DNA from: an uncultured Pelagibacteraceae bacterium
GTDB taxonomy: Bacteria; Pseudomonadota; Alphaproteobacteria; Pelagibacterales; Pelagibacteraceae
Direction: 5' to 3'
Length of the DNA: 34,208 bases
NCBI GenBank assembly: GCA_902573985.1
Contig: CACGLS010000004.1
Location: 1 to 34,208, forward strand
The position numbers and the translations under genes were made by a program. Positions 8,408 through 17,086 of the stretch are shown one piece after another (within the stretch, counting starts at the first letter, position 1; each line of letters begins with the position of its first letter). The notes under the pieces are model-generated. The model had not been told where the DNA came from. It worked only from the letters and a program-made list of their open reading frames with translations, and searched no databases.

Positions 8408-9667
8408 CTATACAGCAAGCTTGAAAGCAAAGTCTTTGCCAAGGCATTTACCGAGATAAACGCAGAACCTAGCACCCTCCGCACCATCAATTATTCTATG
8501 GTCGTATGAAAGTGAAATTGGTAAAATTTTTCTTGAAACAAATTTGTCTTTAACTTTTACTAACCTGTCAAAGCTTTTTCCAACTCCAAGTATCGCTACT
8601 TCAGGAGGATTTATTATTGGGGTAAAGAAAGTTCCTCCAATACCGCCCAGGCTTGATATCGTCATTGAACCGCCGAAAAATTCCTTCTTATTAATTTTCA
8701 AATCTCTGCAAAGCCTACTTGTTTTTCTTAAAGCACTTCCGATTTCTTTTATACTCATTTGATCAACATCTCTTACTTTAGGCACCATTAAACCATGAGG
8801 AGTATCTACTGCAAAACCAACGTGAAAATATTTTTTATAAATGATTTTGTCGTTAGCACTATCAATTGAAGCATTAAAATTTGGAAATTTCTTCAAGGCA
8901 CTTACAAGAGCTTTTGCTATAAAAGCAAGAGGCGTCACTTTAATTTTCTCACCAGTATAGTAATCATATAATGATGATCTAAATTGTTCCATTTCTGTTA
9001 TATCAACTTCATCATGCTGTGTGACATGGGGAATTTCAGTCCAAGATCTTACTAGGTGAGGACCAGATAACCTTTTCACTCTAGGTATATCTTTTAATTC
9101 GATTTCACCAAACTCTTCATGCGGATACTCTTCTTTATGAACTTTCTTTTCTACTTTACCACCGCTGACTGTAACCTGAGATCTTACAAAATTTTTAACA
9201 TCTTCCTCGGAAACTCTACCACCTCGTTGAGAACCAGGTATTTCAACTACGTCGGCACCTAACTCTCTTGCAAATTTTCTAACTTTTGGACTAGCTGACT
9301 TGCTACTTGATTGTGATGTGGGCACTACAGGAATAATTTCTTTTTGTTTCTGAGGTTTGATTTCTTTTACATCTGTCTTCTCTACTTTTTTTTGCTCACT
9401 GACTGCTTCTTTTTTTTCCTCAGTAGCACTCTCTGCATTCAGACTGAGTATTAAGTCTCCTTTATTAACTTTATCACCTACTTTAACATTTATTTTTTCA
9501 ATAACTCCCTCGTGTGTTGATGGCACTTCAACACTTGATTTGTCACTTTCCAATGTAATAAGAGAGTCATTTTTTTTTATTTGTTGACCTTCTTTGACTA
9601 AAACTTCAATAATCTCTACATCCTTGAAGTCGCCCATATCTGGAACTAAAATTTTTGTACTAGCCAT
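8408..9667 (-). CDS. aceF: Pyruvate dehydrogenase E2 (dihydrolipoamide acetyltransferase), single lipoyl domain
   Basis: A 419-residue E2 core protein that transfers the acetyl group from lipoamide to CoA. Domain order: one lipoyl domain (~1-77, lipoyl Lys43 in ESDKSSVE), a charged Lys/Glu linker to ~125, a peripheral-subunit-binding domain (~128-165, SPKVRKFARELGADVVEI), and the catalytic domain (~190-419) with DHRIIDG near the end, giving His390 and Asp394 as catalytic residues. The partner E1 gene ends two bases upstream of its ATG, so the two are an operon. Having only one lipoyl domain, where E. coli AceF has three, matters because the second lipoyl domain sits on the E1 protein here. 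No E3 (lpd) gene is nearby. Confidence 0.93.
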   Translation of the reverse strand: MASTKILVPDMGDFKDVEIIEVLVKEGQQIKKNDSLITLESDKSSVEVPSTHEGVIEKINVKVGDKVNKGDLILSLNAESATEEKKEAVSEQKKVEKTDVKEIKPQKQKEIIPVVPTSQSSSKSASPKVRKFARELGADVVEIPGSQRGGRVSEEDVKNFVRSQVTVSGGKVEKKVHKEEYPHEEFGEIELKDIPRVKRLSGPHLVRSWTEIPHVTQHDEVDITEMEQFRSSLYDYYTGEKIKVTPLAFIAKALVSALKKFPNFNASIDSANDKIIYKKYFHVGFAVDTPHGLMVPKVRDVDQMSIKEIGSALRKTSRLCRDLKINKKEFFGGSMTISSLGGIGGTFFTPIINPPEVAILGVGKSFDRLVKVKDKFVSRKILPISLSYDHRIIDGAEGARFCVYLGKCLGKDFAFKLAV

Positions 9668-9669
9668 AT

Positions 9670-12600
9670 TTATAAATTAGACGGAAAATCTCTATCTTTA
9701 TCAATCTTAAACTTTTTGATTGCACTTTCAGCTTTCTTGGTCTCAATTAATTGCTCTTTTGCTAAAGCACTTAATGTATAGGCAACTATATGTTCTTTAT
9801 CAACCTCGAAAAACTTTCTTAAATTTTTTCTGGTGTCACTTCTTCCATAACCATCTGTCCCTAAAGAGTAAAAAGGTTTTTCTGTGTAAGGTCTTATTTG
9901 ATCTGAAAATGATCTAGTGTAATCAGATGCAGCAATAACTGGTCCATCTCTTTTTGATAAACACTTTTGAACATATGATTTTTTCTTTTTTTCATTTGGA
10001 TTTAATAAGTTCCATCTCTCAGTTTCCATGCCGTCTTTTCTTAATTCATTGAAGCTAGTTACACTCCATACATCAGAGTCCACACCATAATCTTTTGATA
10101 AAATTTCTGCAGCTGCAATTATTTCTCTCAAAATTGTTCCCGAACCTAAAAGCTGCACTTTAGTTTTATTCTTGTTATTATTTTCTTTAAATAAATACAT
10201 TCCCTTTAGAATTCCTTCAGCGGAACCCTTCGGTTTTTCTGGGTGAGAATAATTTTCATTCATTGCAGTGATGTAGTAGAAAATATTTTCTTTTTTCTCA
10301 TGCATTCTTTTTAGTCCATCTCTTAATATTACAGCCATTTCGTAAGCAAATGTGGGATCATAACTAATACAGTTTGGAATATTCGATGCTAGTAAATGAC
10401 TATGACCATCTTGGTGTTGAAGTCCTTCACCAGCTAAAGTAGTTCTTCCTGCAGTAGCCCCGATTAAAAAACCTCTTGCTTGAGAGTCACCTGCGGCCCA
10501 AGCTAAGTCACCAACTCTCTGAAAACCAAACATAGAGTAAAAGATATAAATAGGTATCATTTCTAAATCATGATTTGTGTAAGCTGTACCAGCTGCAATC
10601 CAAGATGACATTGCTCCCGACTCGTTTATTCCCTCTTCTAATACTTGGCCACTTTTATCTTCCCTATAAGAACTTAACTGTTCTGAGTCCACAGGCTCAT
10701 ACTTTTGACCTTCATGCGCATATATCCCTATCTTTTGGAAGAATCCCTCCATACCAAAAGTTCTTGCTTCGTCAGGAATAATAGGAACTAATCTTGGGGA
10801 TATATTTTTATCTCTCAGTAATGCAGTAAGCATTCTAACTAATGCCATCGTTGTTGACATTTCTTTATCTCCAGTAGATTTCATAAAATTATCGAAAATT
10901 TCTTTAGGCGGAGCTTTTATTTGTTTTGCAAAGGATGATCTTTCTGGAATAAAACCACCAAGCTTTATTCTTTGATCTTTTAGATATTTAATTTCTTCAG
11001 AGTTTTCATTTGGTTTGTAATACTCGATATTTTTTACCTGTTTATCAGTAAGAGGCACACCGAACCGATCTCTGTAATAAAGTAAATCCTCCTCATCTAA
11101 TTTTTTTTGTTGATGGGTAGTATTGATACTTTCACCAGATTTTCCCATACCGTAACCTTTTATTGTTTTTGCAAGAATAACAGTTGGAGAACCAGTATGT
11201 TGCATTGCTGAATGGTAGGCAGCATAAACTTTATGTGGATCGTGACCACCTCTATTTAGTCTCCAAATATCTTTGTCTGTCATAGTAGATACCATTTCTT
11301 TTAGCTCAGGATATTTACCAAAAAATTTTTCCCTCACATATAAACCATCCTTCGCTTTAAAAGCTTGGTACTCTCCATCAACACATTCATTCATTCTTTT
11401 CACAAGAAGGCCAGACTTATCTTTCATTAAAAGTTTATCCCAATAAGATCCCCATATAACTTTGATTACATTCCACCCGGTTCCCCTAAAACTTCCTTCG
11501 AGTTCTTGAATAATTTTCCCATTACCCCTTACAGGCCCATCAAGCCTTTGAAGATTACAATTAATTACAAATATCAAGTTATCTAATTTTTCTCTTGCAG
11601 CTAAACCGATTGCCCCCATAGACTCTGGTTCATCCATTTCTCCGTCTCCTAAGAATACCCAAATCTTCCTTCCTTCATCTTTGACTAAACCTCTGTTGAT
11701 TAAATATTTTAAGAACCGCGCCTGATAAATTGCCATGATAGGACCAAGACCCATTGATACGGTTGGAAACTGCCAGAAGTCAGGCATCAACCAAGGGTGA
11801 GGATAAGAGGAAAGTCCATCTTTACCAACTTCTTGTCTGAAACCATCCAACTGTTTGGCTGAAAGTCTTCCTTCTAAAAAAGCTCTTGCATACATACCTG
11901 GAGCTGAGTGACCTTGAAAATAAATTAAGTCCCCTCCAAACTTATTATTTTTTGCTCTCCAAAAATGATTCATACCAACGTCATATAGCGTTGCTGCTGA
12001 TGCAAAAGTACCTATGTGACCACCTAGTTCAGAACTTTTCTTGTTCGCTTTAACAACCATGGCAGCTGCATTCCATCTAATAATTGCTCTTAATTTTTTT
12101 TCAATATTTTGATCCCCTGGGGATTTAGCTTCTGCCTCTGGCGGAATAGTATTTATATATGGAGTTGTCCTAGTGTCAGGCAAAACTAGTCCTGATTTAT
12201 AAGCTTGATCAATTACTTTATTAAGAAGATAGCTGGCTCTTGGCGCTCCATCAGATTCAATCACTGAATTTAACGATTCTATCCATTCATTTGTTTCGAT
12301 TGGATCAATGTCATCTTTTGAGGCTGGTTCTGCAAAAACCTTTTTAACTTGTTTTACAGGATTTAAGTTACCATTTGTTTTTGATTTTTCTTGTATTAGT
12401 TCTTCTTTAACAACATCTTGTTTTATTTCTTGTTTTGGAGAAGAAGCTGCTTGACCATTTTCAATAGTTGCTAATAAGCTCCCCTCTGATACTTTATCTC
12501 CTATCTTTACTTTTAAATCTTTAATTTGGCCAGCTGAAGGTGATGGAATTTCTACACTGGATTTATCACTTTCAATTGTAACTATAGGATCGTTTTTATT

Positions 12601-12687
12601 TATTTGATCACCAGGTTTGACTAAAATTTCTATTACTTCTACGTCTTTAAAATCACCTATATCTGGAACTGAAATATTCTGAGCCAT
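9670..12687 (-). CDS. aceE: Homodimeric pyruvate dehydrogenase E1 with N-terminal lipoyl domain
   Basis: A 1005-residue protein in two parts. Residues 1-~75 are a biotinyl/lipoyl domain (VPDIGDFKDVEVIE start, lipoyl Lys42 in ESDKSSVE); ~76-125 is a charged linker; from DPIETNEWIESLNSVI onward it follows E. coli AceE from its N-terminus to its end, about 885 residues versus 887. The thiamine-diphosphate motif is complete (GDGEMDEPE, then NCNLQRLDGPV), as are SSYPHPWLMPDFWQFPTVSM and the C-terminal GTDGYGRSDTR. It decarboxylates pyruvate and acetylates lipoamide. An ATG at 12714 would add nine residues; 12687 (MAQNISVPD) is preferred because it matches the E2 start MASTKILVPD. No SD is visible for either. 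The N-terminal lipoyl fusion is unusual for AceE; one open frame spans it, so no frameshift is needed. Confidence 0.92.
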   Translation of the reverse strand: MAQNISVPDIGDFKDVEVIEILVKPGDQINKNDPIVTIESDKSSVEIPSPSAGQIKDLKVKIGDKVSEGSLLATIENGQAASSPKQEIKQDVVKEELIQEKSKTNGNLNPVKQVKKVFAEPASKDDIDPIETNEWIESLNSVIESDGAPRASYLLNKVIDQAYKSGLVLPDTRTTPYINTIPPEAEAKSPGDQNIEKKLRAIIRWNAAAMVVKANKKSSELGGHIGTFASAATLYDVGMNHFWRAKNNKFGGDLIYFQGHSAPGMYARAFLEGRLSAKQLDGFRQEVGKDGLSSYPHPWLMPDFWQFPTVSMGLGPIMAIYQARFLKYLINRGLVKDEGRKIWVFLGDGEMDEPESMGAIGLAAREKLDNLIFVINCNLQRLDGPVRGNGKIIQELEGSFRGTGWNVIKVIWGSYWDKLLMKDKSGLLVKRMNECVDGEYQAFKAKDGLYVREKFFGKYPELKEMVSTMTDKDIWRLNRGGHDPHKVYAAYHSAMQHTGSPTVILAKTIKGYGMGKSGESINTTHQQKKLDEEDLLYYRDRFGVPLTDKQVKNIEYYKPNENSEEIKYLKDQRIKLGGFIPERSSFAKQIKAPPKEIFDNFMKSTGDKEMSTTMALVRMLTALLRDKNISPRLVPIIPDEARTFGMEGFFQKIGIYAHEGQKYEPVDSEQLSSYREDKSGQVLEEGINESGAMSSWIAAGTAYTNHDLEMIPIYIFYSMFGFQRVGDLAWAAGDSQARGFLIGATAGRTTLAGEGLQHQDGHSHLLASNIPNCISYDPTFAYEMAVILRDGLKRMHEKKENIFYYITAMNENYSHPEKPKGSAEGILKGMYLFKENNNKNKTKVQLLGSGTILREIIAAAEILSKDYGVDSDVWSVTSFNELRKDGMETERWNLLNPNEKKKKSYVQKCLSKRDGPVIAASDYTRSFSDQIRPYTEKPFYSLGTDGYGRSDTRKNLRKFFEVDKEHIVAYTLSALAKEQLIETKKAESAIKKFKIDKDRDFPSNL

Positions 12688-12778
12688 ATATGTATTATAA
12701 ACTGGAAGGAACATATAAAAAAGTTATTGAATAATAAACTAGAAAGAATAACGCCTATTAGTTGAATAGTTTAATTTT

Positions 12779-12805
12779 TGACACATTTTTTGCCATTTTT
12801 TGTCA
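12779..12805. repeat. TGACA / TGTCA inverted pair in the E1-ligase divergent region
   Basis: TGACA at 12779-12783 and TGTCA at 12801-12805 flank a T-rich 17-base spacer in the 267-base divergent gap between pyruvate dehydrogenase E1 and the acetoacetyl-CoA synthetase. The arms are short, so chance is plausible. Apart from this and a possible short ORF just after it, 12688-12954 is AT-rich and shows no promoter with well-spaced boxes that I could defend. Confidence 0.2.
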
Positions 12806-12827
12806 CCTCTGAATGGTTCTATAAGTT

Positions 12828-12929
12828 ATGAAATGGCTAATTAATTTACTGTTTAAAAAGAAAGAAATAAGAAGCAATCAAGGTCAGATTGTTCAGAAAT
12901 TTCTATTAAAAAAATATCTATTAAGATAA
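12828..12929 (+). CDS. Possible 33-residue basic peptide ORF
   Basis: ATG at 12828 opens a 33-codon frame ending with TAA at 12929, 25 bases before the acetoacetyl-CoA synthetase ATG. The peptide starts MKWLINLLFKKKEIRSNQ, with a short hydrophobic N-terminus and a lysine/arginine-rich remainder. No recognisable family, and no Shine-Dalgarno. It might be a leader peptide or simply an open frame in AT-rich DNA with Lys codons; only conservation could tell. Confidence 0.15.
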   Translation: MKWLINLLFKKKEIRSNQGQIVQKFLLKKYLLR

Positions 12930-12954
12930 TTTCATTAGAGCTAAATTAGCTTTT

Positions 12955-14883
12955 ATGAATAAACCACTCTGGCAACCCTCAGAAAAATTAAAAGAAAAAT
13001 CTTTATTAAGAGATTTTTGTAAATTTATAAATTTTAAATCATCAAATAATTTTAAGGAAATTTGGCAATGGTCGATTGATAATCCAGATGAATTTTGGTC
13101 AAAGTTTTGGGATTATTCAAAAATAATCGGAGATAAGGGATCTGAAATAATTAAAAAAGATAAAGTTTTTAATAAAACAAAATTTTTTCCCGACTCAAAA
13201 TTAAACTATTCAGAAAATATCCTAAAAAAAAAATCTGATGGAATAGCAATAAACTTTCTGTCTGAAAAAGGTTTTGAAGAAAATATAACCTGGAATGAGT
13301 TATATGAAAAAGTTTGTAAATTTTCATCATATCTCAAAAAACTAAATCTTCAAAAAGGAGATAGAGTTGCAGCTTATGTGCCAAATAAGATAGAGACCAT
13401 TATTTGTTTTCTAGCATGTGCAAAAAATGGAATTATATGGTCTTCTTGCTCACCAGATTTTGGAATTCAAGGCGTTGTAGATAGATTTAAACAGATTGAA
13501 CCAAAAGTTTTTATTACTTGTGATTACTATTATTACAATGGGAAAAAAATAAATATTTTAAGTAAAGTTGATGAAATTCTTAAGCACATACCATCAATTA
13601 AGAAAGTAATTGTATACAATTATAATAACAAAGAAAAAGAAAACTTAAAAGATTTCGTTGATTTTGAAGAAACTTTAAAGAGTAACTTAGACGAGGTTTT
13701 TGAAAGATTTCAATTTAATCATCCTATCTATATTCTTTTCTCTAGTGGAACTACTGGGAAACCAAAATGTATTACACACGGATCAGGAAACGTATTAATT
13801 GAACATAACAAAGAATTTATGCTTCATTGCGATATCAGAGAAAACGAAAAACTTTTTTATTATACTACAACAGGTTGGATGATGTGGAATTGGTTGGTAG
13901 GCGGATTAGCAACTGGATCATCAATTTTTCTTTTTGATGGAGCTCCAGTCTATCCTAAGATTGATGTTCTTCTTGAATATTGTCAGAATAAAAAAATTAA
14001 CCTTTTCGGTGTTAGTGCAAAGTATATAGATCATCTAAAGAATGAAAAATATGAAAGTAAAAAATTAGATTTAAGTTCCGTAAAAATTATTACCTCAACT
14101 GGATCACCTTTAGCAGAGGAAAGTTTTAAATATGTATATGATAAGATTAAGAAGGATGTCCATCTCGCCTCAATTGCGGGAGGCACTGATTTGGTTGGAT
14201 GTTTAGTTCTTGGCAATCTTTTTTCAAATGTTAATAAAGGGGAAATCCAAGGACAAAGTTTAGGAATCGATGTTGATGTTTTCACCGATGTTGGAAAAAG
14301 TACCGAGGATGGTGAAAAAGGAGAACTAGTTGTTAAAAAACCTTTTCCTTCTATGCCACTTAAATTTTGGGGAGATAACGATGGTCAAAAATATCACAAT
14401 GCTTATTTCACAAGATTTAAAAATATTTGGTACCACGGAGATTTTATTGAAAGAACTGATAAAAATGGATTTATTATGCGTGGTAGATCTGATGCCACGT
14501 TAAATCCAGGAGGAGTAAGAATTGGAACCTCTGAAATTTACCAACAAGTTGAGGATATAGATTTTATCACAGAAGGACTAGTTGTTGGTCAAGATTACGA
14601 TGATGATGTGAGAATTATCTTGTTCATTACTACTAAAAATAATCAGGAAATAGATAATGAAAAAATCAAATTAATAAAATCTAAGATAAGAAAAAACTGT
14701 TCTCCTAAGCATGTGCCTGCGATAATCATCAAAGTTCCAGAAATTCCAAGGACAAAAAGTGGAAAGATTGTAGAGTTAGCAGTAAGGCAGATAATAAATG
14801 GTGAAAAAATCAATAATAAAGAAGCGATTGCTAACCCTGAATCCCTTCAATTTTTTGAGAAACTGCCGCAGTTAAAATTGTAG
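12955..14883 (+). CDS. acsA: Acetoacetyl-CoA synthetase (acetoacetate-CoA ligase)
   Basis: A 642-residue AMP-forming acyl-CoA ligase of the acetoacetyl-CoA synthetase subfamily: acetoacetate + ATP + CoA to acetoacetyl-CoA. The N-terminus (PLWQPSEKL..., then LNYSENIL) and SCSPDFGIQGVVDRFKQIEP are characteristic of this subfamily rather than of acetyl-CoA synthetase. The adenylation P-loop YILFSSGTTGKPK is at about residues 259-271, TTTGWMMWNWLVGGLATG follows, and Lys604 in RTKSGKIVE is the expected adenylation lysine. Length matches the family (about 650). It converges on an HDAC-like gene and a thiolase; with the thiolase it could turn acetoacetate into two acetyl-CoA. It reads divergently from the pyruvate dehydrogenase genes. 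Confidence 0.9.
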   Translation: MNKPLWQPSEKLKEKSLLRDFCKFINFKSSNNFKEIWQWSIDNPDEFWSKFWDYSKIIGDKGSEIIKKDKVFNKTKFFPDSKLNYSENILKKKSDGIAINFLSEKGFEENITWNELYEKVCKFSSYLKKLNLQKGDRVAAYVPNKIETIICFLACAKNGIIWSSCSPDFGIQGVVDRFKQIEPKVFITCDYYYYNGKKINILSKVDEILKHIPSIKKVIVYNYNNKEKENLKDFVDFEETLKSNLDEVFERFQFNHPIYILFSSGTTGKPKCITHGSGNVLIEHNKEFMLHCDIRENEKLFYYTTTGWMMWNWLVGGLATGSSIFLFDGAPVYPKIDVLLEYCQNKKINLFGVSAKYIDHLKNEKYESKKLDLSSVKIITSTGSPLAEESFKYVYDKIKKDVHLASIAGGTDLVGCLVLGNLFSNVNKGEIQGQSLGIDVDVFTDVGKSTEDGEKGELVVKKPFPSMPLKFWGDNDGQKYHNAYFTRFKNIWYHGDFIERTDKNGFIMRGRSDATLNPGGVRIGTSEIYQQVEDIDFITEGLVVGQDYDDDVRIILFITTKNNQEIDNEKIKLIKSKIRKNCSPKHVPAIIIKVPEIPRTKSGKIVELAVRQIINGEKINNKEAIANPESLQFFEKLPQLKL

Positions 14884-14928
14884 CGCGTCAGTTTTAATAA
14901 TCATTTAAATTTTTAAAAGTAGCTATTA

Positions 14929-14981
14929 TTGGCTTAAGTCTTGGCTTTAGTCCCTAAATTTTATCAATCTAAAGTCAGGAC
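14929..14981. repeat. Tandem 12-bp repeat and 13-bp hairpin between convergent genes
   Basis: TTGGCTTAAGTC (14929-14940) is followed directly by TTGGCTTTAGTC (14941-14952), a tandem repeat with one mismatch. GTCTTGGCTTTAG (14938-14950) can pair with CTAAAGTCAGGAC (14969-14981) over 13 positions in plus-strand RNA if two G-U pairs are allowed, with an 18-base loop. It lies between the stops of two convergent genes, where a bidirectional transcription end or RNA-stabilising hairpin would be expected. No clear T-tract follows on either strand, so it is not a classical intrinsic terminator. Confidence 0.45.
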
Positions 14982-14984
14982 CAA

Positions 14985-15878
14985 TTAAAAATAGTTAGCA
15001 CAATTTTTGTGTAACATTGAGTGAAGCTCTATAAGTTTATCAAAGCTTTTATTATAACCACCACCGAGCACACCACACAAAGGAATATTTTTGGAATAAA
15101 AGTTTTCAATAACTATTTGATCTCTTTTATTAATACCTTCATCGGTTATTTTTAGTTTACCAAGTCTATCCTCATGATGAATATCAACTCCTGCAATATA
15201 GAAAACAAAATCATAAGTGTTATTATTTAGCTCCTTAAGATTTTTGTTTAAAACATTTATGTATTCATTATCTTCCATGTTATCCTGAAGATCAATATCT
15301 ATATCGCTTTTAGATTTTTTTGCTGGATAATTTGAAGCACAATGCATACTAAAAGTTAAAACATCTTTATCGTTTTGAAATATTTCAGAATTTCCATTAC
15401 CTTGATGTACATCTAAATCTAATATCAGTATTTTTTTTGCATATCTTTTGTTTTTTAAATAATTTGCAGCAACAGCAGTATCATTAAAAACGCAATATCC
15501 TGCTCCAAAATCAAAAGTGGCATGATGACTACCGCCAGCAGTGTTGCAAGCAAGTCTTGACTCTAAAGCAAGTTTGCTTGCTAGAACTGTTCCTCCAGTA
15601 GCAACAAAAGATCTCCTTACTACACTATCATTTATTGGAAAACCAATCTTTTTCTGTGCTTTAATATCAAGGGTCTTATTTTTAATATCATTAATATACT
15701 TTAAAGAATGAGAAGTTTTCATTGTTTCTACAGAGCATTCTTTCGGAATATGAAACTTATTTACAACTTTTTTTTCTAATAGATGATTTGCTAATGCACC
15801 AAATTTTTTAATAGGAAATTTATTATCATCGTTTATTTTTGCAACATAATCAGGATGATTTACTATAGGTAGTTCCAT
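14985..15878 (-). CDS. Histone-deacetylase-family amidohydrolase (class IV / HDAC11-like)
   Basis: A 297-residue zinc-dependent deacetylase of the arginase/HDAC fold. The active site is intact: tandem His118-His119 in GGSHHATFDFGAGYC, zinc ligands Asp156 and His158 in DLDVHQGNG and Asp232 in AGVDIHHEDRLG, and the catalytic Tyr275 in GGGY. The segment SMHCASNYPAKKSKSDIDI points to the class-IV-like bacterial branch rather than AcuC proper. The substrate may be an acetylated protein lysine or an acetylated small molecule such as a polyamine; sequence does not decide. It lies 14 bases after the thiolase gene and is probably co-transcribed with it. No Shine-Dalgarno is seen at the start. Confidence 0.9.
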   Translation of the reverse strand: MELPIVNHPDYVAKINDDNKFPIKKFGALANHLLEKKVVNKFHIPKECSVETMKTSHSLKYINDIKNKTLDIKAQKKIGFPINDSVVRRSFVATGGTVLASKLALESRLACNTAGGSHHATFDFGAGYCVFNDTAVAANYLKNKRYAKKILILDLDVHQGNGNSEIFQNDKDVLTFSMHCASNYPAKKSKSDIDIDLQDNMEDNEYINVLNKNLKELNNNTYDFVFYIAGVDIHHEDRLGKLKITDEGINKRDQIVIENFYSKNIPLCGVLGGGYNKSFDKLIELHSMLHKNCANYF

Positions 15879-15892
15879 TAAAAGATAATATT

Positions 15893-17065
15893 TTATCTTT
15901 CAACACACATTGCAATACCCATTCCACCACCGATACAAAGAGTCGCTAAACCTTTCTTGACATCTCTTTTGATCATTTCATGTATTAGAGTAACAAGAAT
16001 TCTTGTCCCAGAAGCGCCAATAGGATGACCTAAAGCTATTGCGCCTCCATTTACATTTACTTTTTCTTGCGGTATTGAGAGTGTTTTTAAAACAGCTAAA
16101 CTTTGGGCAGCAAATGCCTCGTTAATTTCAAAAAGATCAACATCTTTTACTGACCAACCTGCTAAGTCGAGTGCTTTTTTTGATGAAGGTATAGGTCCAG
16201 TACCCATTAAAGCAGGGTCTACACCGCAGCTAGCCCAAGATTTAATAGAAACCAATTTTGATAAACCTCTTTTTTCGGCCTCGCTGTCAGACATTAAAGT
16301 AACTGCTGCGGCACCATCATTTATGCCAGATGCATTTCCAGCTGTAACTGTTCCTTCTTTTTTAAAAACTGGTCTTAATCTCGATAATGCCTCGAGACTT
16401 ATTCCCTCTCTCGGATGCTCATCCTTATTAAAATTTGACTCAGTATTTTTCAGTTTTATTTTTAAATTAATTATTTCATCCTTAAATTTATTTTCTTTTT
16501 GTGCTTTCAAAGCTTTTTGATGTGACTGTAAGGCAAATTTATCTTGTTCTTCTCTTGTTACTTGAAATTTTTCTGCAACATTCTCAGCAGTAATACCCAT
16601 ATGGTATCCATTGAATGCATCCCACAGACCATCGCGTATCATAGTATCAATTATATCTGCATCACCTAATTTTTTTCCATCCCTTAAATGTATAGCGTGA
16701 GGTGCTAAAGACATGCTTTCTTGCCCACCTGCAATAATTATATTTGAGTCGCCTGATTTTATACTTTGGAATGCCGAGGCTACTGATCTTATACCCGAAC
16801 CACAAACTTGATTAACAATGTAAGCAGGTTTTTCTTTTGGTATTCCTGATTTAATGGCTGCTTGTCTGGCTGGATTTTGTCCCGCACCACCAGTGAGAAC
16901 TTGCCCCATTATCACTTCATCGATATCACTTGACGTTAAATATGGTTTGTTAATTTCATTGGAAATAACAGCAGCTCCAAGATCTTCACTTCTAACATTT
17001 TTTAAAGTTTTCCCTAATGATCCTACAGCTGTTCTGCACGCTGCTGTTATAAAAACATTTTTCAT
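15893..17065 (-). CDS. phaA: Acetyl-CoA C-acetyltransferase (biosynthetic-type thiolase)
   Basis: A 390-residue thiolase interconverting two acetyl-CoA and acetoacetyl-CoA. The nucleophilic Cys88 lies in NQVCGSGIRSV, His347 in NGGAIALGHPIGASG and the second Cys377 in CIGGGMG, all at the expected spacing; the length equals the AtoB/PhaA type. The acetoacetyl-CoA synthetase nearby gives it an obvious partner in acetoacetate use. No phaB or phaC lies in the window, so a role in polyhydroxybutyrate synthesis is not supported here and the symbol refers to the enzyme type only. It sits 21 bases after the O-antigen-ligase-like gene and 14 before the HDAC-like gene on the same strand. Confidence 0.93.
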   Translation of the reverse strand: MKNVFITAACRTAVGSLGKTLKNVRSEDLGAAVISNEINKPYLTSSDIDEVIMGQVLTGGAGQNPARQAAIKSGIPKEKPAYIVNQVCGSGIRSVASAFQSIKSGDSNIIIAGGQESMSLAPHAIHLRDGKKLGDADIIDTMIRDGLWDAFNGYHMGITAENVAEKFQVTREEQDKFALQSHQKALKAQKENKFKDEIINLKIKLKNTESNFNKDEHPREGISLEALSRLRPVFKKEGTVTAGNASGINDGAAAVTLMSDSEAEKRGLSKLVSIKSWASCGVDPALMGTGPIPSSKKALDLAGWSVKDVDLFEINEAFAAQSLAVLKTLSIPQEKVNVNGGAIALGHPIGASGTRILVTLIHEMIKRDVKKGLATLCIGGGMGIAMCVER

Positions 17066-17086
17066 TAAGATTAATTTATAGAATTT

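Noticed and set aside
7482-8447. Longer EamA transporter frame starting at 8447
   Set aside because: The extra 21 residues overlap the E2 gene, are not hydrophobic and lack ribosome-binding support, while ATG 8384 has AAGGG upstream and gives a normal family N-terminus.
9670-12714. E1 start at 12714
   Set aside because: It adds nine residues before MAQNISVPD that have no counterpart in the matching E2 N-terminus; neither start has a Shine-Dalgarno, so homology decides for 12687.
12779-12805. TGACA/TGTCA pair as a definite operator
   Set aside because: Five-base arms with a 17-base T-rich spacer are likely to occur by chance in such AT-rich DNA; kept only as a low-confidence repeat.
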